Source: Symsagittifera roscoffensis (lineage: Eukaryota; Xenacoelomorpha; Acoela; Convolutidae). Taken from it: a stretch of DNA of 64,000 nucleotides. The stretch's first letter is position 1. Each line of letters starts with the position of its first letter. Both the position numbers and the translations under genes were made by a program. Positions 23,100 to 35,634 of this stretch are shown here, piece by piece. The notes under the pieces are model-generated. The model was given only the letters and a program-made list of their open reading frames with translations, was not told the DNA's origin and ran no database searches. Location: positions 87,209,845 to 87,273,844 of the forward strand of contig NC_087062.1 of the NCBI RefSeq assembly GCF_963678635.1, written 5' to 3'.

Positions 23100-26000
23100 G
23101 GAGCAAAGTCGATTCAATTCGCGGTTTCTGTGAGTAGTTTGTTCCATCCCTGAAGTCATCACTTGTAGTAATAATGTCATATCAAACCCTTACACAGTGT
23201 GATCTTCATCTGCAGTTTAATATCTGGCCTTAGTAATGTATTTTCTAATTTTTCTGTTGTTGAGCTCCACTTTGTTGGAATTGTTTGATGACATGTGACT
23301 GATGTAAAAAAAACGTGCTAGTTCGGCGTAACTACGAAGTATCAAGGTTGAATAAATTTTTACAAATTTTAGTTTTTTTATATTCTGAATGCAGCAGAAT
23401 GAATGGTGCGTGCAGGAGCTTTTTTGACGCGGAAACAGACTTTAAAATTTTTGTCGACTTCTTTAGTTCAGCCATTTTGAGCTTTTTCTAAACCCCAGCT
23501 TGGTCATAATTTTGGTCAATTATTCTGCGGCGATTTTGGGCATTTTTAGAGACGGGTTTTGGCAAAAAAATAACATTTTTTGGCACGCGTTCCACTATCA
23601 AATTAAATGTATTGGCGACAAAGACGAACTGAGAAAAAGCGATTTGAACTTTGATTTAGTTTTAATAACATTTCAAACCCATTTGCAGTGCGTAAATTTG
23701 AAGAAACAATCCAACGACTTAAGCAGATTTGGATAAACAGATGATTAATTGGATGTTGGGGTATCTTATTTTGTCGCAAGAGGGCCAACTCAATTAAAAG
23801 AGGCCCTCTAATAAGAGACTATGAACTAAAAAATAAAAGACGCTTTCAGCTATAAACAGCCGCGTCGTCGACGAGATTTGAACAGCTGCCCTCGGATTTG
23901 AACAGCTTTCTAATATTCTACCAACCTCTGCATACGGCCTATCTGTCGTTAGCTTCCATAGAGCAAGTTGATACTAATTTGGTGTTTTTTGGTGCGTCCA
24001 GAACGTGTGAAAATATGAAAGGGTGCACAATTTTTGAGGAAAGTAAAATTTTGCAGCTGTTCTAATTCTTTGCTCGGAAACTTTGGTGTTCGCGAAAGTT
24101 TCTGTGACTGAGTTGCGTCTAAGTCTTTGACCTGACGGACATTTTACCTGCCCGACATATTACCAGACCATCATTACAATGCCAAACTGAGCACTGGACA
24201 AGCGCACAAATTGGTGTGTGGAGGTCACTGGAATCCAAAGACAAGTCGTCAAACATGTTCCATAAATTAAGTAGGTTCCTCTTAAAAAATTCCGTGGATT
24301 CAGCGCACAAGTACCTGCAACGTATATTTCGTCCGCACATCAATTTTTTTACAATAGATTTCGCAACTAGTGAATATAGCTAATTTCTTATAATAGAAAT
24401 GTAATTCCGCAAATTTATGCGGATTTTGCAAATTCATGCGGATTCCGCTTACAATTTCACTTTTCCGCTAACAGTTTGCGTAATCAACATACGAATGCGG
24501 ATACCACGACAATATTATAATATTATAAATAATACATAATATTATTTATTCGTGGATTTCACAAACTTCGGGATTCTGCAAATTTTTTTCCGGATCCCGC
24601 AAGTTTTGTTGCGGATTCCGCAAGTTCGCCTTTTTTCGAGCGATTTTGAGCAATAGTTTTAGCTATTTGTTCGTTGTATCCAAAAAAAGCAAAGAAGACC
24701 GAAGAAAAGTAGCAATGTTGCGGATTCCACGACAAATCTGGTTTCAGCCTGTTGCGGAATCAGCTTACAATTCACAACATATACATTTTGTCCTCGTAAT
24801 GATGCTATTAAAAGTAAAAAAGCTGATTTAAGAAACGGCATTCGCTAGTAGCGACTGCTTCCCGCCGTTGCGTTACATTCGGCACAAGAGTTATTTTGCG
24901 CGTGAACCAGTGTTTGCCGTAAAACTGTATTGATTGGATAGGAAAAAACCCTGAGACCGTTTTCTGAAGCATCCCAATTAGCGTTACATGCACCAGCTAA
25001 ATTAAAACTCAACTGAATGTGCAACGGAACCAAACGAAAAAAAAATGATAGCAAAATAGAAAAGGAAAACGATTGTCGAAAATATCTATTTCGTTCTGTT
25101 ATATAAAAAAAAGTGACGGAATATTTAAACCCCGCTGTTTTTACGCAGACCATTTTTGACCTTCAATTAATGGTTTTTGATAGAAATCTTTGTCATCTGA
25201 AGAATATTTTACCTTGAGTGCAAATTCAAAATGTTATATTTTTGTGTCATTTTGTACTGTACAATGAATGTATGGGAATAGTAAATGGGTGAGGCAATCA
25301 GGGGTGGGGGGAGATGCCTGCAGACCCCCACCTACTAAGTTAGATTAAAGATATCCCGTCGGTTTAGGATAGGGAAAATTCGATGTTTAAGATAAGGAAT
25401 AGGATTTTCTATGCATCAAGATAGGTTATAGGTTCAGCCATTTACTAAGATAAAAAGTTTGGGATGGTAAATTGGTATGTTTCAAATGGCGAGTTTTTCG
25501 GTGCCCGCATTTTTCACGTTTTAACATAGAGACACCATGTATTAAGATAGGGTATGTATTTGCCAATGTTTTTAAATGGCTATCAGAATTGTTTGTATTA
25601 AGGTAGGACATCATGTTTAGTTTCAAATGTTTTAGTTTTGACAACCTTGGGTATAATCAATCATCCATGCATTATTTTAATCCTCAGGTTATCTTTGGGA
25701 GGGATAACAGCTCGCTCCTATTAAGAACTTTTTCAATTTTTTTCTAAATTTATTTCACGATTTTATGACGAAGCATATTAGCATTTGCTTTCTGAGTTAT
25801 TGAAGCGTTTGATGTTTTTTGAGAGATCAAAATTTCAAACTTCAATAAAAAAAGGGAAATCGTCCTGGTCCTGTCAAATCTGACTTGATTTACATTGGAA
25901 AAAAATAAAAATTATCCATGAATGTATAAAATTTGTCCAATCAAATTTTTTTAAGCTAGTTCTCAATTTTGCTCCAAAATAATTTTCGTTTTTTCAATTT

Positions 26001-26580
26001 ACCTGATACGATTGGTTAACTTTTTTTTATCGCTTTAACTAAAATCTTTCAAAAATTATTGTGATTCGTTGAAATATACAAAAGAATTCACCTCAAATTA
26101 TTTTTTCTTTAATCTGGTGAAAATCTACACTGGAAAAGATAGTGTATTTTTAGTTTTTTGTGTTTGATAACTTTTAATAAGTTACTTTTTCGCTCTGCCT
26201 CAGCGTAAGTTATTAAGAAGATAAAAGCCTTTGCTGGAATTTGATTATTATTTTCGTAAGTTTATCTATCTTGTCGACGACTCATCTAATTGTGGGACTA
26301 CATCATCCATATTCCATCAGCAACCTCGTTGTACTCCAACAAAAAGTTAATTGCTAAGCATCTTTTTGTAAAAAAAAAGGAATTAATAGAGTTGAATTAC
26401 ATTGATAAAAATCAATTCACTGCATCGTATGATCGTTTGATTGCAATATTATACATTTACAAAAAACTGCACATTTCCATAAAATAACTTCAAAACATGC
26501 ACATCGTGAAAATGATTCAAGTTTTTCTGGCAGAACCTAAAAAGAAGAAATGCTGAATGAATTGCGCAAAACCACACAAG
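23100..26580. other. No supported gene; weak repeats
   Basis: AT-rich. From 24400 to 24735 the words GCGGATTCC and GCAAATT recur in loose tandem, around an AT hairpin-forming stretch at about 24510-24550. From 25370 to 25610 an 'aagatagg' word recurs at irregular spacing. Open frames at 24119-24343, 24845-25153 and 25426-25644 have no recognisable motifs. Confidence 0.45.
24838..24935. repeat. Copy of the MITE core found in PPP1R3-like intron 2
   Basis: 'gcgttacattcggcacaaga' followed by 'tgcgcgtgaaccagtgttt' matches the core at 13168-13225 ('gcgcttacatccggcacgag', 'tgcgcgtgaatcagtatt'). The terminal 18-mer arrays are absent here. Confidence 0.6.
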
Positions 26581-26973
26581 TTATCTGTTTTTTGTAATGT
26601 TCGCGGATTTATTGGCCGATACTTTTTTGTTATAAAGGATTAGGTTGATGTTTTGATGTTTTTCTACCCAACAAATCACCAAAGTAGTGAATTTGGTCCA
26701 ATGCTCTCCTTTATCATTGCTCGGAGCTGAGTTAAGTTTTGCAAAGACTATTTCGGTAGTTGAGGTTTCATCAGCTGGATATGATCCAATATATTTTAGC
26801 GTAAGTTCAAATTTCGATAATTGAGGGTTTTTATCACCTGGACATGATCCAATATACTTGAGTGTAAGTTCAGGTATTCTTTCAATAATCTGTAAAATAG
26901 AGATATTATCCATCTTCGCAATTGTTAGCTGATTTACACTTAAAACAAAGAAATTGATCAATTGATAGTACAA
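26581..26973 (-). pseudogene. Adenain-like cysteine protease remnant (tentative)
   Basis: A 130-codon minus-strand frame. It carries an internal duplication of a LTLKYIGS-(C/Y)-P-(G/A)-D segment (about residues 36-50 and 57-71), followed by LNSAPSNDKGEHW. That resembles the context of the catalytic His in adenovirus-type (C5/C48-like) proteases carried by Polinton and adinto-like elements. The aromatic-Asp segment and catalytic Cys expected downstream are not in this frame. Its value is mostly contextual: it lies about 2.7 kb downstream, on the same strand, of a family B polymerase remnant. It could instead be an unrelated open frame. Confidence 0.35.
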
Positions 26974-27194
26974 TTTAGGAAAAAAGTAAGATAGATGTCT
27001 TACATGCCTTGTGGTACTGAATCGTCAAAATCCGATACATTTATGGGATTGTTGAACACTGAATTAAAACCTAGTTTGTAGAAGTTTGTTGGTTTTCCAA
27101 CACTGCAATTTTCGTTTTGTCTTGAAGTTATCCGATTTTATCAATTTTAATATTTGATAGTCTGTCTGCCAAGAAGATCACCTCCGGTACTTAC

Positions 27195-28745
27195 TGGATC
27201 CGTATGCATCTATGAGAAGTCATTGATACTTTAGCTAAACCACTGAGAAAAAGCGGAAAAGGCCCTGAACGGGCTCCGACAAAGCCGCTGAACTGAAAAT
27301 TTTCCCCCTCAAGAAAGTCCGCCCTCTGCACAGAATAAACGACTAACAACTAGTGGTATTAGTTTCGATATCTCAAGTGTTGTCAGCAAAATTTATCTCA
27401 TCAAATTTTTTTCATACCCATTGGTTTTCGAATTCGGTAGAAAACGCCCCCTCAAAATCTAAGGTGAAACGCTCTGGCATTGTCAAGATATTAAGTTAGC
27501 CTATTCAGGCGTTTAAGATTGTTTTTTGACACTATTAGTCGCAATCAACCAAAGTATGATTGAAGCTGACTAAAACAGTAAGTTGTAGTTGTATCATCAA
27601 TAAGGTCTCGGTAATTAATGAGCTCCCCTCCCTTGGTAAATAATTCATAGAATAACAAAAACGCCCTCTTTCTTAGCAGAAATGAAAAGGTTAAGCATAG
27701 GTAAAACCTCATAATAGTGACGAAACCCTTCTCTATTGTTTCAAAAGTGTTAAAGGAATACTATCAAACGCTTTGGTCGCCTCCATCGTGAGTAGTCTAA
27801 ATAGCAAATATAATTTAGTTCAACTTAACAATTTGAGTGCCAAGTACAAACCGATACTTCGATGGTCTAAACTAAGGCAGGTTTGTCCTTTTTTAATTTG
27901 GGTAAGAAATCCAACCATTTTAGTTAGATAAATCAACTACATATGGTGACAACTACAAACCGACAAATTCGCTGCGGTTGAACTAAAACTGATTGGCTGT
28001 GTTTCGTTCGCAATTGTCAATTGCCGATAAAAATTTTCTTCTCAATATCTGTCATGATATGACTGGTAGTCAAGAATTTATTATATTGAAGTACAGAATG
28101 TCCCTTTTCACGTAGACTGTTATAGATGACACGACTCGTATGGACATTAATCATTTTTTTTGTTTCTCAGTTTCGTGATCAAACTTGATTTTACTGATTA
28201 GTTGATTGATATCGTTCTATTCGAAATCAGGAACCAATGCAGCCTACTATCGAACTTCAATTCACAAAAAAACCAAGGCAACCTCGATTTGCCAGTCACA
28301 GGTAGGACAAAACCATAATACTTTACAACCTTTAAACAACAGTTTCTTTTTTGCTCCGACCGGTGTGTTTGTTTTTTTTTGCATTCCACTCATAATCAGG
28401 TACCACAAATAGTTATTGGAATGAGTCGAGTGATATATCATATTAAAGGCCTTTCAGTCGTGATTTGCATGACATTAAAACAATTGTGAAACAATTCTCT
28501 CTGTGTCAAGAATAACCCGTTTGAATTTTTTGATTTTTGGCCTAATTGGAGCGAATAAGGTGAGCGAGCAGGCTTTTTCTTTTTTAACCAAAGATATTTT
28601 CCGCAAATAATTGTCTTAATGGAAGGAACGATTGGTCATATTCAAATATTTTCAGTCCTGATTCGAACGACATTAAAATATCAAAAAAACGGTCCCAGTG
28701 TCGAGAAACTTTGGTTTGAAAATTTAGTTGTAGTCCAATTTTCAG
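27195..28745. repeat. Dispersed repeat R1, copy B
   Basis: Collinear with 19270-21260, in the same orientation, and shorter through indels. The best matches are 27220-27300, 27690-27720, 27940-28060, 28200-28300 and 28385-28480. The divergence suggests an old family. Confidence 0.7.
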
Positions 28746-29622
28746 CAAGCGAGCAGACTCATTGAAGAATAATCAGCCACGAAATTTCAAAATTAATCCA
28801 GAGAAAAAACTCTTTTTGAAGTCTTTAGCGGCAAATTAAAAAAGAATTCAAAAATCAAAACATTTTCTGCAAAAAAATATGAAAAACATTATTTTTTTCT
28901 AGTCAATTTTGCACAAAAACCGTTGCCCGATATATCTTATGTACTGCGACTGGCAATTATGTCATTTTACTATGATTGTCAAAACTGTGGGTTTGTCGCA
29001 AGATCTCTTCATCAGACCACGCACAAAAAATACTAATTTGAAAAAAGATCAAAAATTCCAGACTAGTAGTACAGCGTACAGAAAAAGCTAGTTGCAATTT
29101 GGCGAAAATTATTGCTTCTAAATTTTTATTCAAACAAATTACGCCTGCTTTTTTTCTAATGCATCCAAAATTAAGGAGTATTTGAAAAAAATTGTTCACT
29201 CTGAAAAAAAAAACATTTATAAATCAAGTGAATCAAATTAAAATAAATAACACCAAAATAGTTTATAGAAAAAAAAAGAAGCTGGTCTCTTTGCATTATA
29301 AAATCTTCCGCAACTCTAAAATGAGCTTGCATTCACAATGATCATTTTCATAGTTTGTTGTTTGATTCACAAAAGGGTGAAGATTTTAGAGACGTGAAGC
29401 GGCCATCTTCTATGACTAAAATATTCATTTTTAGATAAAGTTTCTTAAATTAATGCATTATGCAACGCTTGGCCGGCGGTTGGCCTCACTTCTGTAGCTT
29501 CAAGAAAAAAATAAGGAGATATCTTGTAAGGCGAGTGTTTCAAAGCTGCTACTGAATCATGGATTTCTTCTTTTTGCTGATCATTGCAAGTTTCAGCGGT
29601 TGTAACTGAGTTGTCTACGTTA
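28746..29622. other. No supported gene
   Basis: AT-rich sequence downstream of the polymerase remnant. The overlapping frames at 28909-29091 and 28957-29199 show no motif. Confidence 0.4.
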
Positions 29623-32600
29623 TTAATTTTTTTCTCGATGTTCTCTCGACGTACCTAATTTGTTTTTGTCTGGACTGTTTTGTAATGTACGTGGGCTAAA
29701 GATCGAATTCCATTCGTTTTTAAACTGTTTGTCATTGAACGGCGACAATGCAATTTTGTTGACTTTGTAAACAGAAATAAATTGATTTCGATATTTTGTT
29801 AGTTTCAATGGTTGTCCAATAAAATTTCTCTCAAAAAAATTGTTTTGTAGTCATCACGATGTAGGGTAGATTTCACTGCTCTGTTCACACCTTTTGCGCT
29901 TTGCTTAAGCATTGTATGAAATCTTTCGATAAAGGTAATTGATTGAGCTTTTGGTTTGAGAAACACTTCAGATGGTTTGAGAAACGCTTCAGATGTTTCT
30001 TTTTCGTTTAATTCATCAGACAGCTTCATGGGAACTTTTTTGTTGTCGTCGCTGATAAAAATATTCTTTCGGGTAGGAATTGAAATTCAAATGCTCTTTA
30101 AAGCATTGAAGATCATCGTAATTATCTTTTGTTTCTATTTCATAGAAGGAGAGTCGGTTTCTTTGTACAGGAGTCTAGCTTTTACCCCATAATTTGGAAC
30201 AGTTGCTTCATAATGAAAACTGTAAAGTTGGAGTTTTGGTACATACAAAATAGATGTCCCTAATTAAGTTGGCTTCTTCCAGGTAATCCGTTTTTCGCAA
30301 GATTGTAACAGCCACTAACTCTTCTCTGAAAACTTTGAATCTGCTGTAATTGTTTTTATTGCAATATAATTTGGCTTGAGATTTGTTATTTTCCATGATT
30401 GAATTTTTTCGCCGTTTCCAATTCTCCACTGTTTTTTCAAAACTATAATTTTTCAGCAACCTAAAGAAGTTTGTCTGATAATCAGAATTGCCAGGGGCTC
30501 TTGTCTCATTCTAGTGTTTTTGGCAAAGAGATTTTAAAAACTGAACTGATGAAATTGAAGTGTTTTTTTTTTAAACTTCGTTCAACATAAATCTTGAAAA
30601 GCGAATAGGGACAAACATAGTACATTTTGCCAAAACGGGTCTCCAGTAATTTTTCTGATTTTGATTCAAGGTGTTTCAGCTTTTTCCGAATCTTAGAGTG
30701 AAGATCATGCTGTGTTTGCATCTTTTCTGCTGCGGAAGGTAAATAATTGTGTTTATCGTGCAAAGTGTGGTGATAGTGAATGCCAATCATAGCAAAACAT
30801 CCTTCAGAGGAATCGTCTGATGTGGTTAAGATTTCCTGCGAGGTTTTGTTGAACATTTGACACGTGAAATCACCAACAGGCATACTTTCTGTCATTGTGC
30901 CGCCGTAGAGATTTTCTACATGCAAAAACAAGCCTAGTTTTGTTGTTCCAGTCTCATCAAAATCTGGAAGTTAGGGGTTGTTTGCTTTCATGATACGTTT
31001 TTTTTTTCGATTATATTCTGACCACCTCTAACAGCTTTTTCGCACATCGCACAAAAGAAGCATGTCAAAATCCGAAAGCAGCTCTATATCAACTGCTGTT
31101 GTTTTCAACATGGTATCCCACGTGCTGTTTGGCGCAGAGTATTAGTGGCATGGGTCTAATTCAAATTTTTCTTCAAACATTTTTCGGAAAGTTTCAAACA
31201 CGTCTGCAAATAGCAATACTTCGCTTTGCAAGACAAAATCAGGGAAGTTTTCTGCTGCGTTGCACTAAAGTTTTTTTCCAACTCAATTTTGCTTTCTTAG
31301 CATCAGCTTCAATCAAGTCAATTTTTATGTCAGCAATTTTCTCCAGTTTGTACCATAATCAGGAAGACAGTCTTCTTCGAGTTTTTATAAGAATCAATGT
31401 ACAAATAGGTGTAGAATATTTTTTTTTGCATTTAAAGAAGATGTGGCACTTTTTGGAAAGTGTTGTTTTGTGATATCGAACTCGGACTCTGTTGGCGACT
31501 GGGAAAGTTTATCTAAGACTTCTGGAAGAATACGATTATTTTTCAGAAAACGCCTTTTCTAAAACTTTGTCCTAGCGAGCCCGTTTTTGTTTATATCATT
31601 GCCAACAGGTTCATGGAAGCTGAACGAAAAAAAGTCTTGTCATTGCACGGAACAACAGCTAGTGTTTTGTTTGTTTTCAGCGTAATGCTCCTGATAAGAT
31701 AATATTCTGATGAGTCGTACTTGATCCATTGAAAAAACAGAGGAACGAAAGATTCTGTTTTTACAAGCAAATTACATTTGATGTGTGCCAACCCTAATAT
31801 TTTAGCAAAGAGGAGATCATGATGTACATCTCTGTCATGCAAGAAATCTTGTTCTATGTAATACATTGCTTAGTAGTTACATAAAGTTTTCTTCTGGCTT
31901 TTTTAGAGATCACAAAGTTTCTGTATTTTTGTTTTAATGTAGACAAACGCTTAGCTTGAATACGGATCCATTTGAAGGAGTTTCTTTTTTAAAAAAAAAG
32001 TCGGGCTTTTGGATGTGCGGTACGTCAATTTTCAATAATTCTGTTCACTAAAACAGATAGAAGGGAGCAATGTTCTTGGTTTTCAAATTGAGTTGTTCCT
32101 GCAGGTACCGGGTTTGGCTTACTCGGTGAAACTTTTTTACAGAGTGTTTCCGTGTCCGCATAAATAGAAAGTCGAGAAATCGAAGATTTAAACCAATGCT
32201 GGAGTTTGACTGAAGATTTTTAGGAGGCGTTTTGATAGCGACAGCCTCATGCTCGCCGCATAGTTTCAGATGTTCCGAGAGTAAAATTGGCAAAGAGAAT
32301 CAATGGAGATATCCATCACAGAACTTTCGTCGATCAGTTTTTAATCAAACTGACAATGCATTGAGTTTTGCTTTCAAGCAATAAGTGTAGGAAATGCCGT
32401 TGCTCAGCAGAAGCAAGATGATTCTTTTTATGTTTTTTTTTTGACAAATGAAGAGGAATTATCTGGTAATTTTATTTCAAAAAAACTAAATTGTTGATGA
32501 GAAAAAAACTGATCGCTAGATTGTTGATGTTTTCAAAAATCGGTACTTCATTGAGGGAGATCGGAAAATCAATCTTGTTTAAACGAAGATGGCTGAGCAA

Positions 32601-33011
32601 TTTTGTGTACGTTGCTGGTTCATGTTTATGGTGACCATAGCTTGGGTTCATTCCAGCAAGGATAGAGCAAACGAAACACATTTGATCTTTGTTTTGAATG
32701 TTTAAAAAAAAAGGAGAATTCGAGAAATTTGCAGGGCTAGGAAGTTAATTAGATCCTTTCACTTGCTTATATTTGATGAAGATAATTTCAAGATCCTCGG
32801 GTGACTCGACGATGAATCCACTTCTGCTACTGCAGAAGACTTGCAATGTACTGACCATTTGGTATACCATTTCAAAATCGTCATCGCCATTCAAATTAAC
32901 TAGCCTTGTTTTCCAGAAACTACTGGCCTGGCAAGAAGTTGTTGTTTCGCCTATTGGTTTTCTTAAGCGTTTCAATTTGTCGGGTTTCTCTAGTTCTGAT
33001 TTTTTTCCCAA
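29623..33011 (-). pseudogene. Decayed family B DNA polymerase (DNA_pol_B_2 type) of a Polinton/adinto-like element
   Basis: Collinear fragments in shifting minus-strand frames follow the order expected for this polymerase. 32745-33011 is N-terminal. 32472-32740 has NIQNKDQMCF, SILAGMNP and LNKIDFPISL. 32048-32293 has HLKLCGEHEAVAIK. 31591-31866 follows. Near 31010-31170 are LDPCH...YSAP and ELLSDFDMLLL. 30506-30965 has the motif A region ENLYGG. 30208-30459 has the motif B region FEKTVENWKRRKN. At 30151-30170 is motif C as KETDS. 29805-30029 has KGVNRAVK. 29623-29808 has NKIALSPFNDK. In motif A the usual Asp is replaced by His, and motif C has Glu for the first Asp; several stops and frameshifts also separate fragments. 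It is therefore inactive. Family members replicate mobile or viral DNA by protein priming. The exact element class is inference. Confidence 0.8.
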
Positions 33012-33325
33012 ATAATTTGTCGCGCACTGTGTGAGACCTTCTCAAAATATGTTAGACAGCATGATGTAAGTGCGCTTCAATAATGCAAAAAAAAGATTGA
33101 AATCTGGATTATCTCTTCTCTTTGCCTTAGTCGTTCTTGTTCAAATGAATAAGGGCATACAACTCTTCAACACAATATCAAACAAACGGCTTTTAACTGA
33201 AAAAATCTAAGACCTAGAAACCTCTTCAATTTTGTTTTCACTCCATTTCAAGTTTTGAAAACAGTTTTGAACAAATTTATAACTTTCTGTTGATGTATTG
33301 CAGTTCTAATTGTCAATGGGAATCT

Positions 33326-33529
33326 TCAAAATTTTTGACTGTGTAGAAGTTTTCGTTCAGTAATGGAGTTGAACTGACAAATCTGTGGTGAAATGTCAGA
33401 TGAAGCAGTTGGTCCTTGATGCCGACTGTTTCCAACCCGAGAAGTGTTTAGTGGTTGTCGCTCCCCGCAAAAGGAAAAGGCAAGAACAAAGGTCCGCACG
33501 GGAGAAAAATCAATCATCCAGAATATCAA
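33326..33529 (-). other. Open frame conserved in both duplication units
   Basis: A 67-codon minus-strand frame whose counterpart at 38029-38232 differs at only a few residues. It may be a 5' piece of the polymerase element, since it lies upstream on the same strand, but I recognise no domain. Similarity between the copies is expected from the duplication alone and is not evidence of selection. Confidence 0.25.
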
Positions 33530-33560
33530 AAACTTACTGAAAAATGAAAGAAGCGTTACA

Positions 33561-35206
33561 GCCTCAACTCAACTCGTAACGGACGAAGTTTCATAGCGGG
33601 CGACAACTCGTTAGAGTCTCAATTCAACTCGTAACGGACGAAGATTCATAGCGGAGGACAATTCGTGTCTGCCTCAACTCAACTCGTAACGGTCGAAGTT
33701 GCATAGCGAGCGACAACTCGCTAGAGTCTCAACTCAACTCGTAACGGACGAAGATTCATAGCGGAGGACAATTCGTATCAGCCTCAACTCAACTCGTAAC
33801 GGACGAAGTTGCATAGCGAGCGACAACTCGTTAGAGTCTCAACTCCACTCGTAACGGACGAAGATTCATAGCGGGCGACAACTCGTTACAGCCTCAACTC
33901 AACTAGTAACGGACGAAAGTTCATAGCGTGCGACAATTCGTTACAGCCTCAACTCAACTCGTAACGGACGAAGATTCATAGCGGAGGACAATTCGTGTCT
34001 GCCTCAACTCAACTCGTAACGGTCGAAGTTGCATAGCGAGCGACAACTCGCTAGATTCTCAACTCAACTCGTAACGGACGAAGATTCATAGCGGAGGACA
34101 ATTCGTATCAGCCTCAACTCAACTCGTAACGGACGAAGTTGCATAGCGGGCGACAACTCGTTACAGTCTCAACTCAACTCGTAAATGACGAATTTTCATA
34201 GCGGGCGACAACTCCTAACAGCCTCAACTCTTCTCGTAACGGACGAAGTTGCATAGCGAGCGACAACTTGTTAGAGTCTCAACTCCACTCGTAACGGACG
34301 AAGATTCATAGCGGGCGACAACTCGTTACAGCCTCAACTCAACTAGTAACGGACGAAAGTTCATAGCGGGCGACAATTCGTTACAGCCTCAAATCAACTC
34401 GTAACGGACGAAGATTCATAGCGGAGGACAATTCGTATCAGCCTCAATTCAACTCGTAACGGACGAAGTTGCATAGCGGGCGACAACTCGTTACAGTCTC
34501 AACTCAACTCGTAAATGACGAATTTTCATAGCGGGTGACAACTCCTAACAGCCTCAACTCTTCTCGTAACGGACGAAGTTGCATAGCGAGCGACAACTCG
34601 TTAGAGTCTCAACTCCAATCGTAACGGACGAAGTTGCATAGCGAGCGACAACTCGTTAGAGTCTCAACTCAACTCGTAACGGACGAAGATTCATAGCGGA
34701 GGACAATTCGTATCAGCCTCAACTCAACTCGTAACGGACGAAGTTGCATAGCGGGCGACAACTCGTTACAGTCTCAACTCAAAGCGTAAATGACGAATTT
34801 TCATAGAGGGCGACAACTCCTAACAGCCTCAACTCTTCTCGTAACGGACGAAGTTGCATAGCGAGCGACAACTCATTAGAGTCTCAACTCCACTCATAAC
34901 GGACGAAGATTCATAGCGGGCGACAACTCGTTACAGCCTCAACTCAACTCGTAACGGACGAAAGTACATAGCGGGCGACAATTCGTTACAGCTTCAACTC
35001 AACTCGTAACGGACGAAGATTCATAGCGAAGGACAATTCGTATCAGCCTCAATTCAACTCGTAACGGACGAAGTTGCATAGCGGGCGACAACTCGTTACA
35101 GTCTCAACTCAACTCGTAAATGACGAATTTTCATAGCGGGTGACAACTCGTTACGGCCTCAAATCAACTCGTAACGGATGAAGATTCATAGCGGAGGACA
35201 ATTCGG
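33561..35206. repeat. 55-bp minisatellite, ~30 units, with higher-order pattern
   Basis: Each unit runs 'g(c/t)ctcaactcaactcgtaac', 'ggacgaag.ttcatagcg' and 'ggcgacaa(c/t)tcgtta'. Several variant types recur in the same order: a GAGGACAATTCGTATCA type, a GAGCGACAACTCGTTAGA type, a GGGCGACAACTCGTTACAG type, and a type with AAATGACGAATTTTC or an 'actcttctc' start. Blocks of 4-8 units are therefore themselves repeated, as in higher-order satellite repeats. Confidence 0.95.
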
Positions 35207-35228
35207 AGGACTGAAGTAAAGCGGGGAG

Positions 35229-35634
35229 GGTTCTCATGCTTGAAGGACTAAATGCTTGAAAATTTTCAACCAATCAAAATCACTAAGCGTTCTTATTGGC
35301 TAAATGCCTTTCTCACAAAATTGAAGTCAAAACTAACAGAAAACGTTTTAAATTAGTGAAAAATAATCAAAAATATTACAAATTGCGGTTTACAACCGCA
35401 ATACTATTCAGATAATCATAGAGATTAATGAGGTATAAATCATAAGAATTTCTCAGTCTTGAAAACTTACCTGCTTATCATCTAATCGGTCAATATTAAC
35501 ACCAATGACCTGGATTTATTTTCTTGCTTTGAGATTTTCGCGATTTAAATTGAGATTTTGAATACTCAATTCTGATTGGCTGAAAGTAAAATAAAACTAT
35601 TTTCAAGTATTCGGTCCTTCAAGCATGAGGAACG
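35229..35634. mobile_element. MITE with ~38-bp inverted ends, copy 1
   Basis: The left end GGTTCTCATGCTTGAAGGAC...AATGCTTGAAAAT and the right end, read in reverse complement, GTTCCTCATGCTTGAAGGAC...AATACTTGAAAAT, are inverted repeats about 400 bp apart. The interior includes a small palindrome (TGCGGTTTACAACCGCA). No coding capacity and no clear target duplication. Confidence 0.75.

Noticed and set aside
24119-24343. Minus-strand frame of 74 codons with several Cys residues
   Set aside because: No recognisable cysteine motif, splice context or conservation evidence.
33561-35206. CRISPR-like array because of regular repeats
   Set aside because: There are no unique spacers; whole 55-bp units repeat in a eukaryotic minisatellite.
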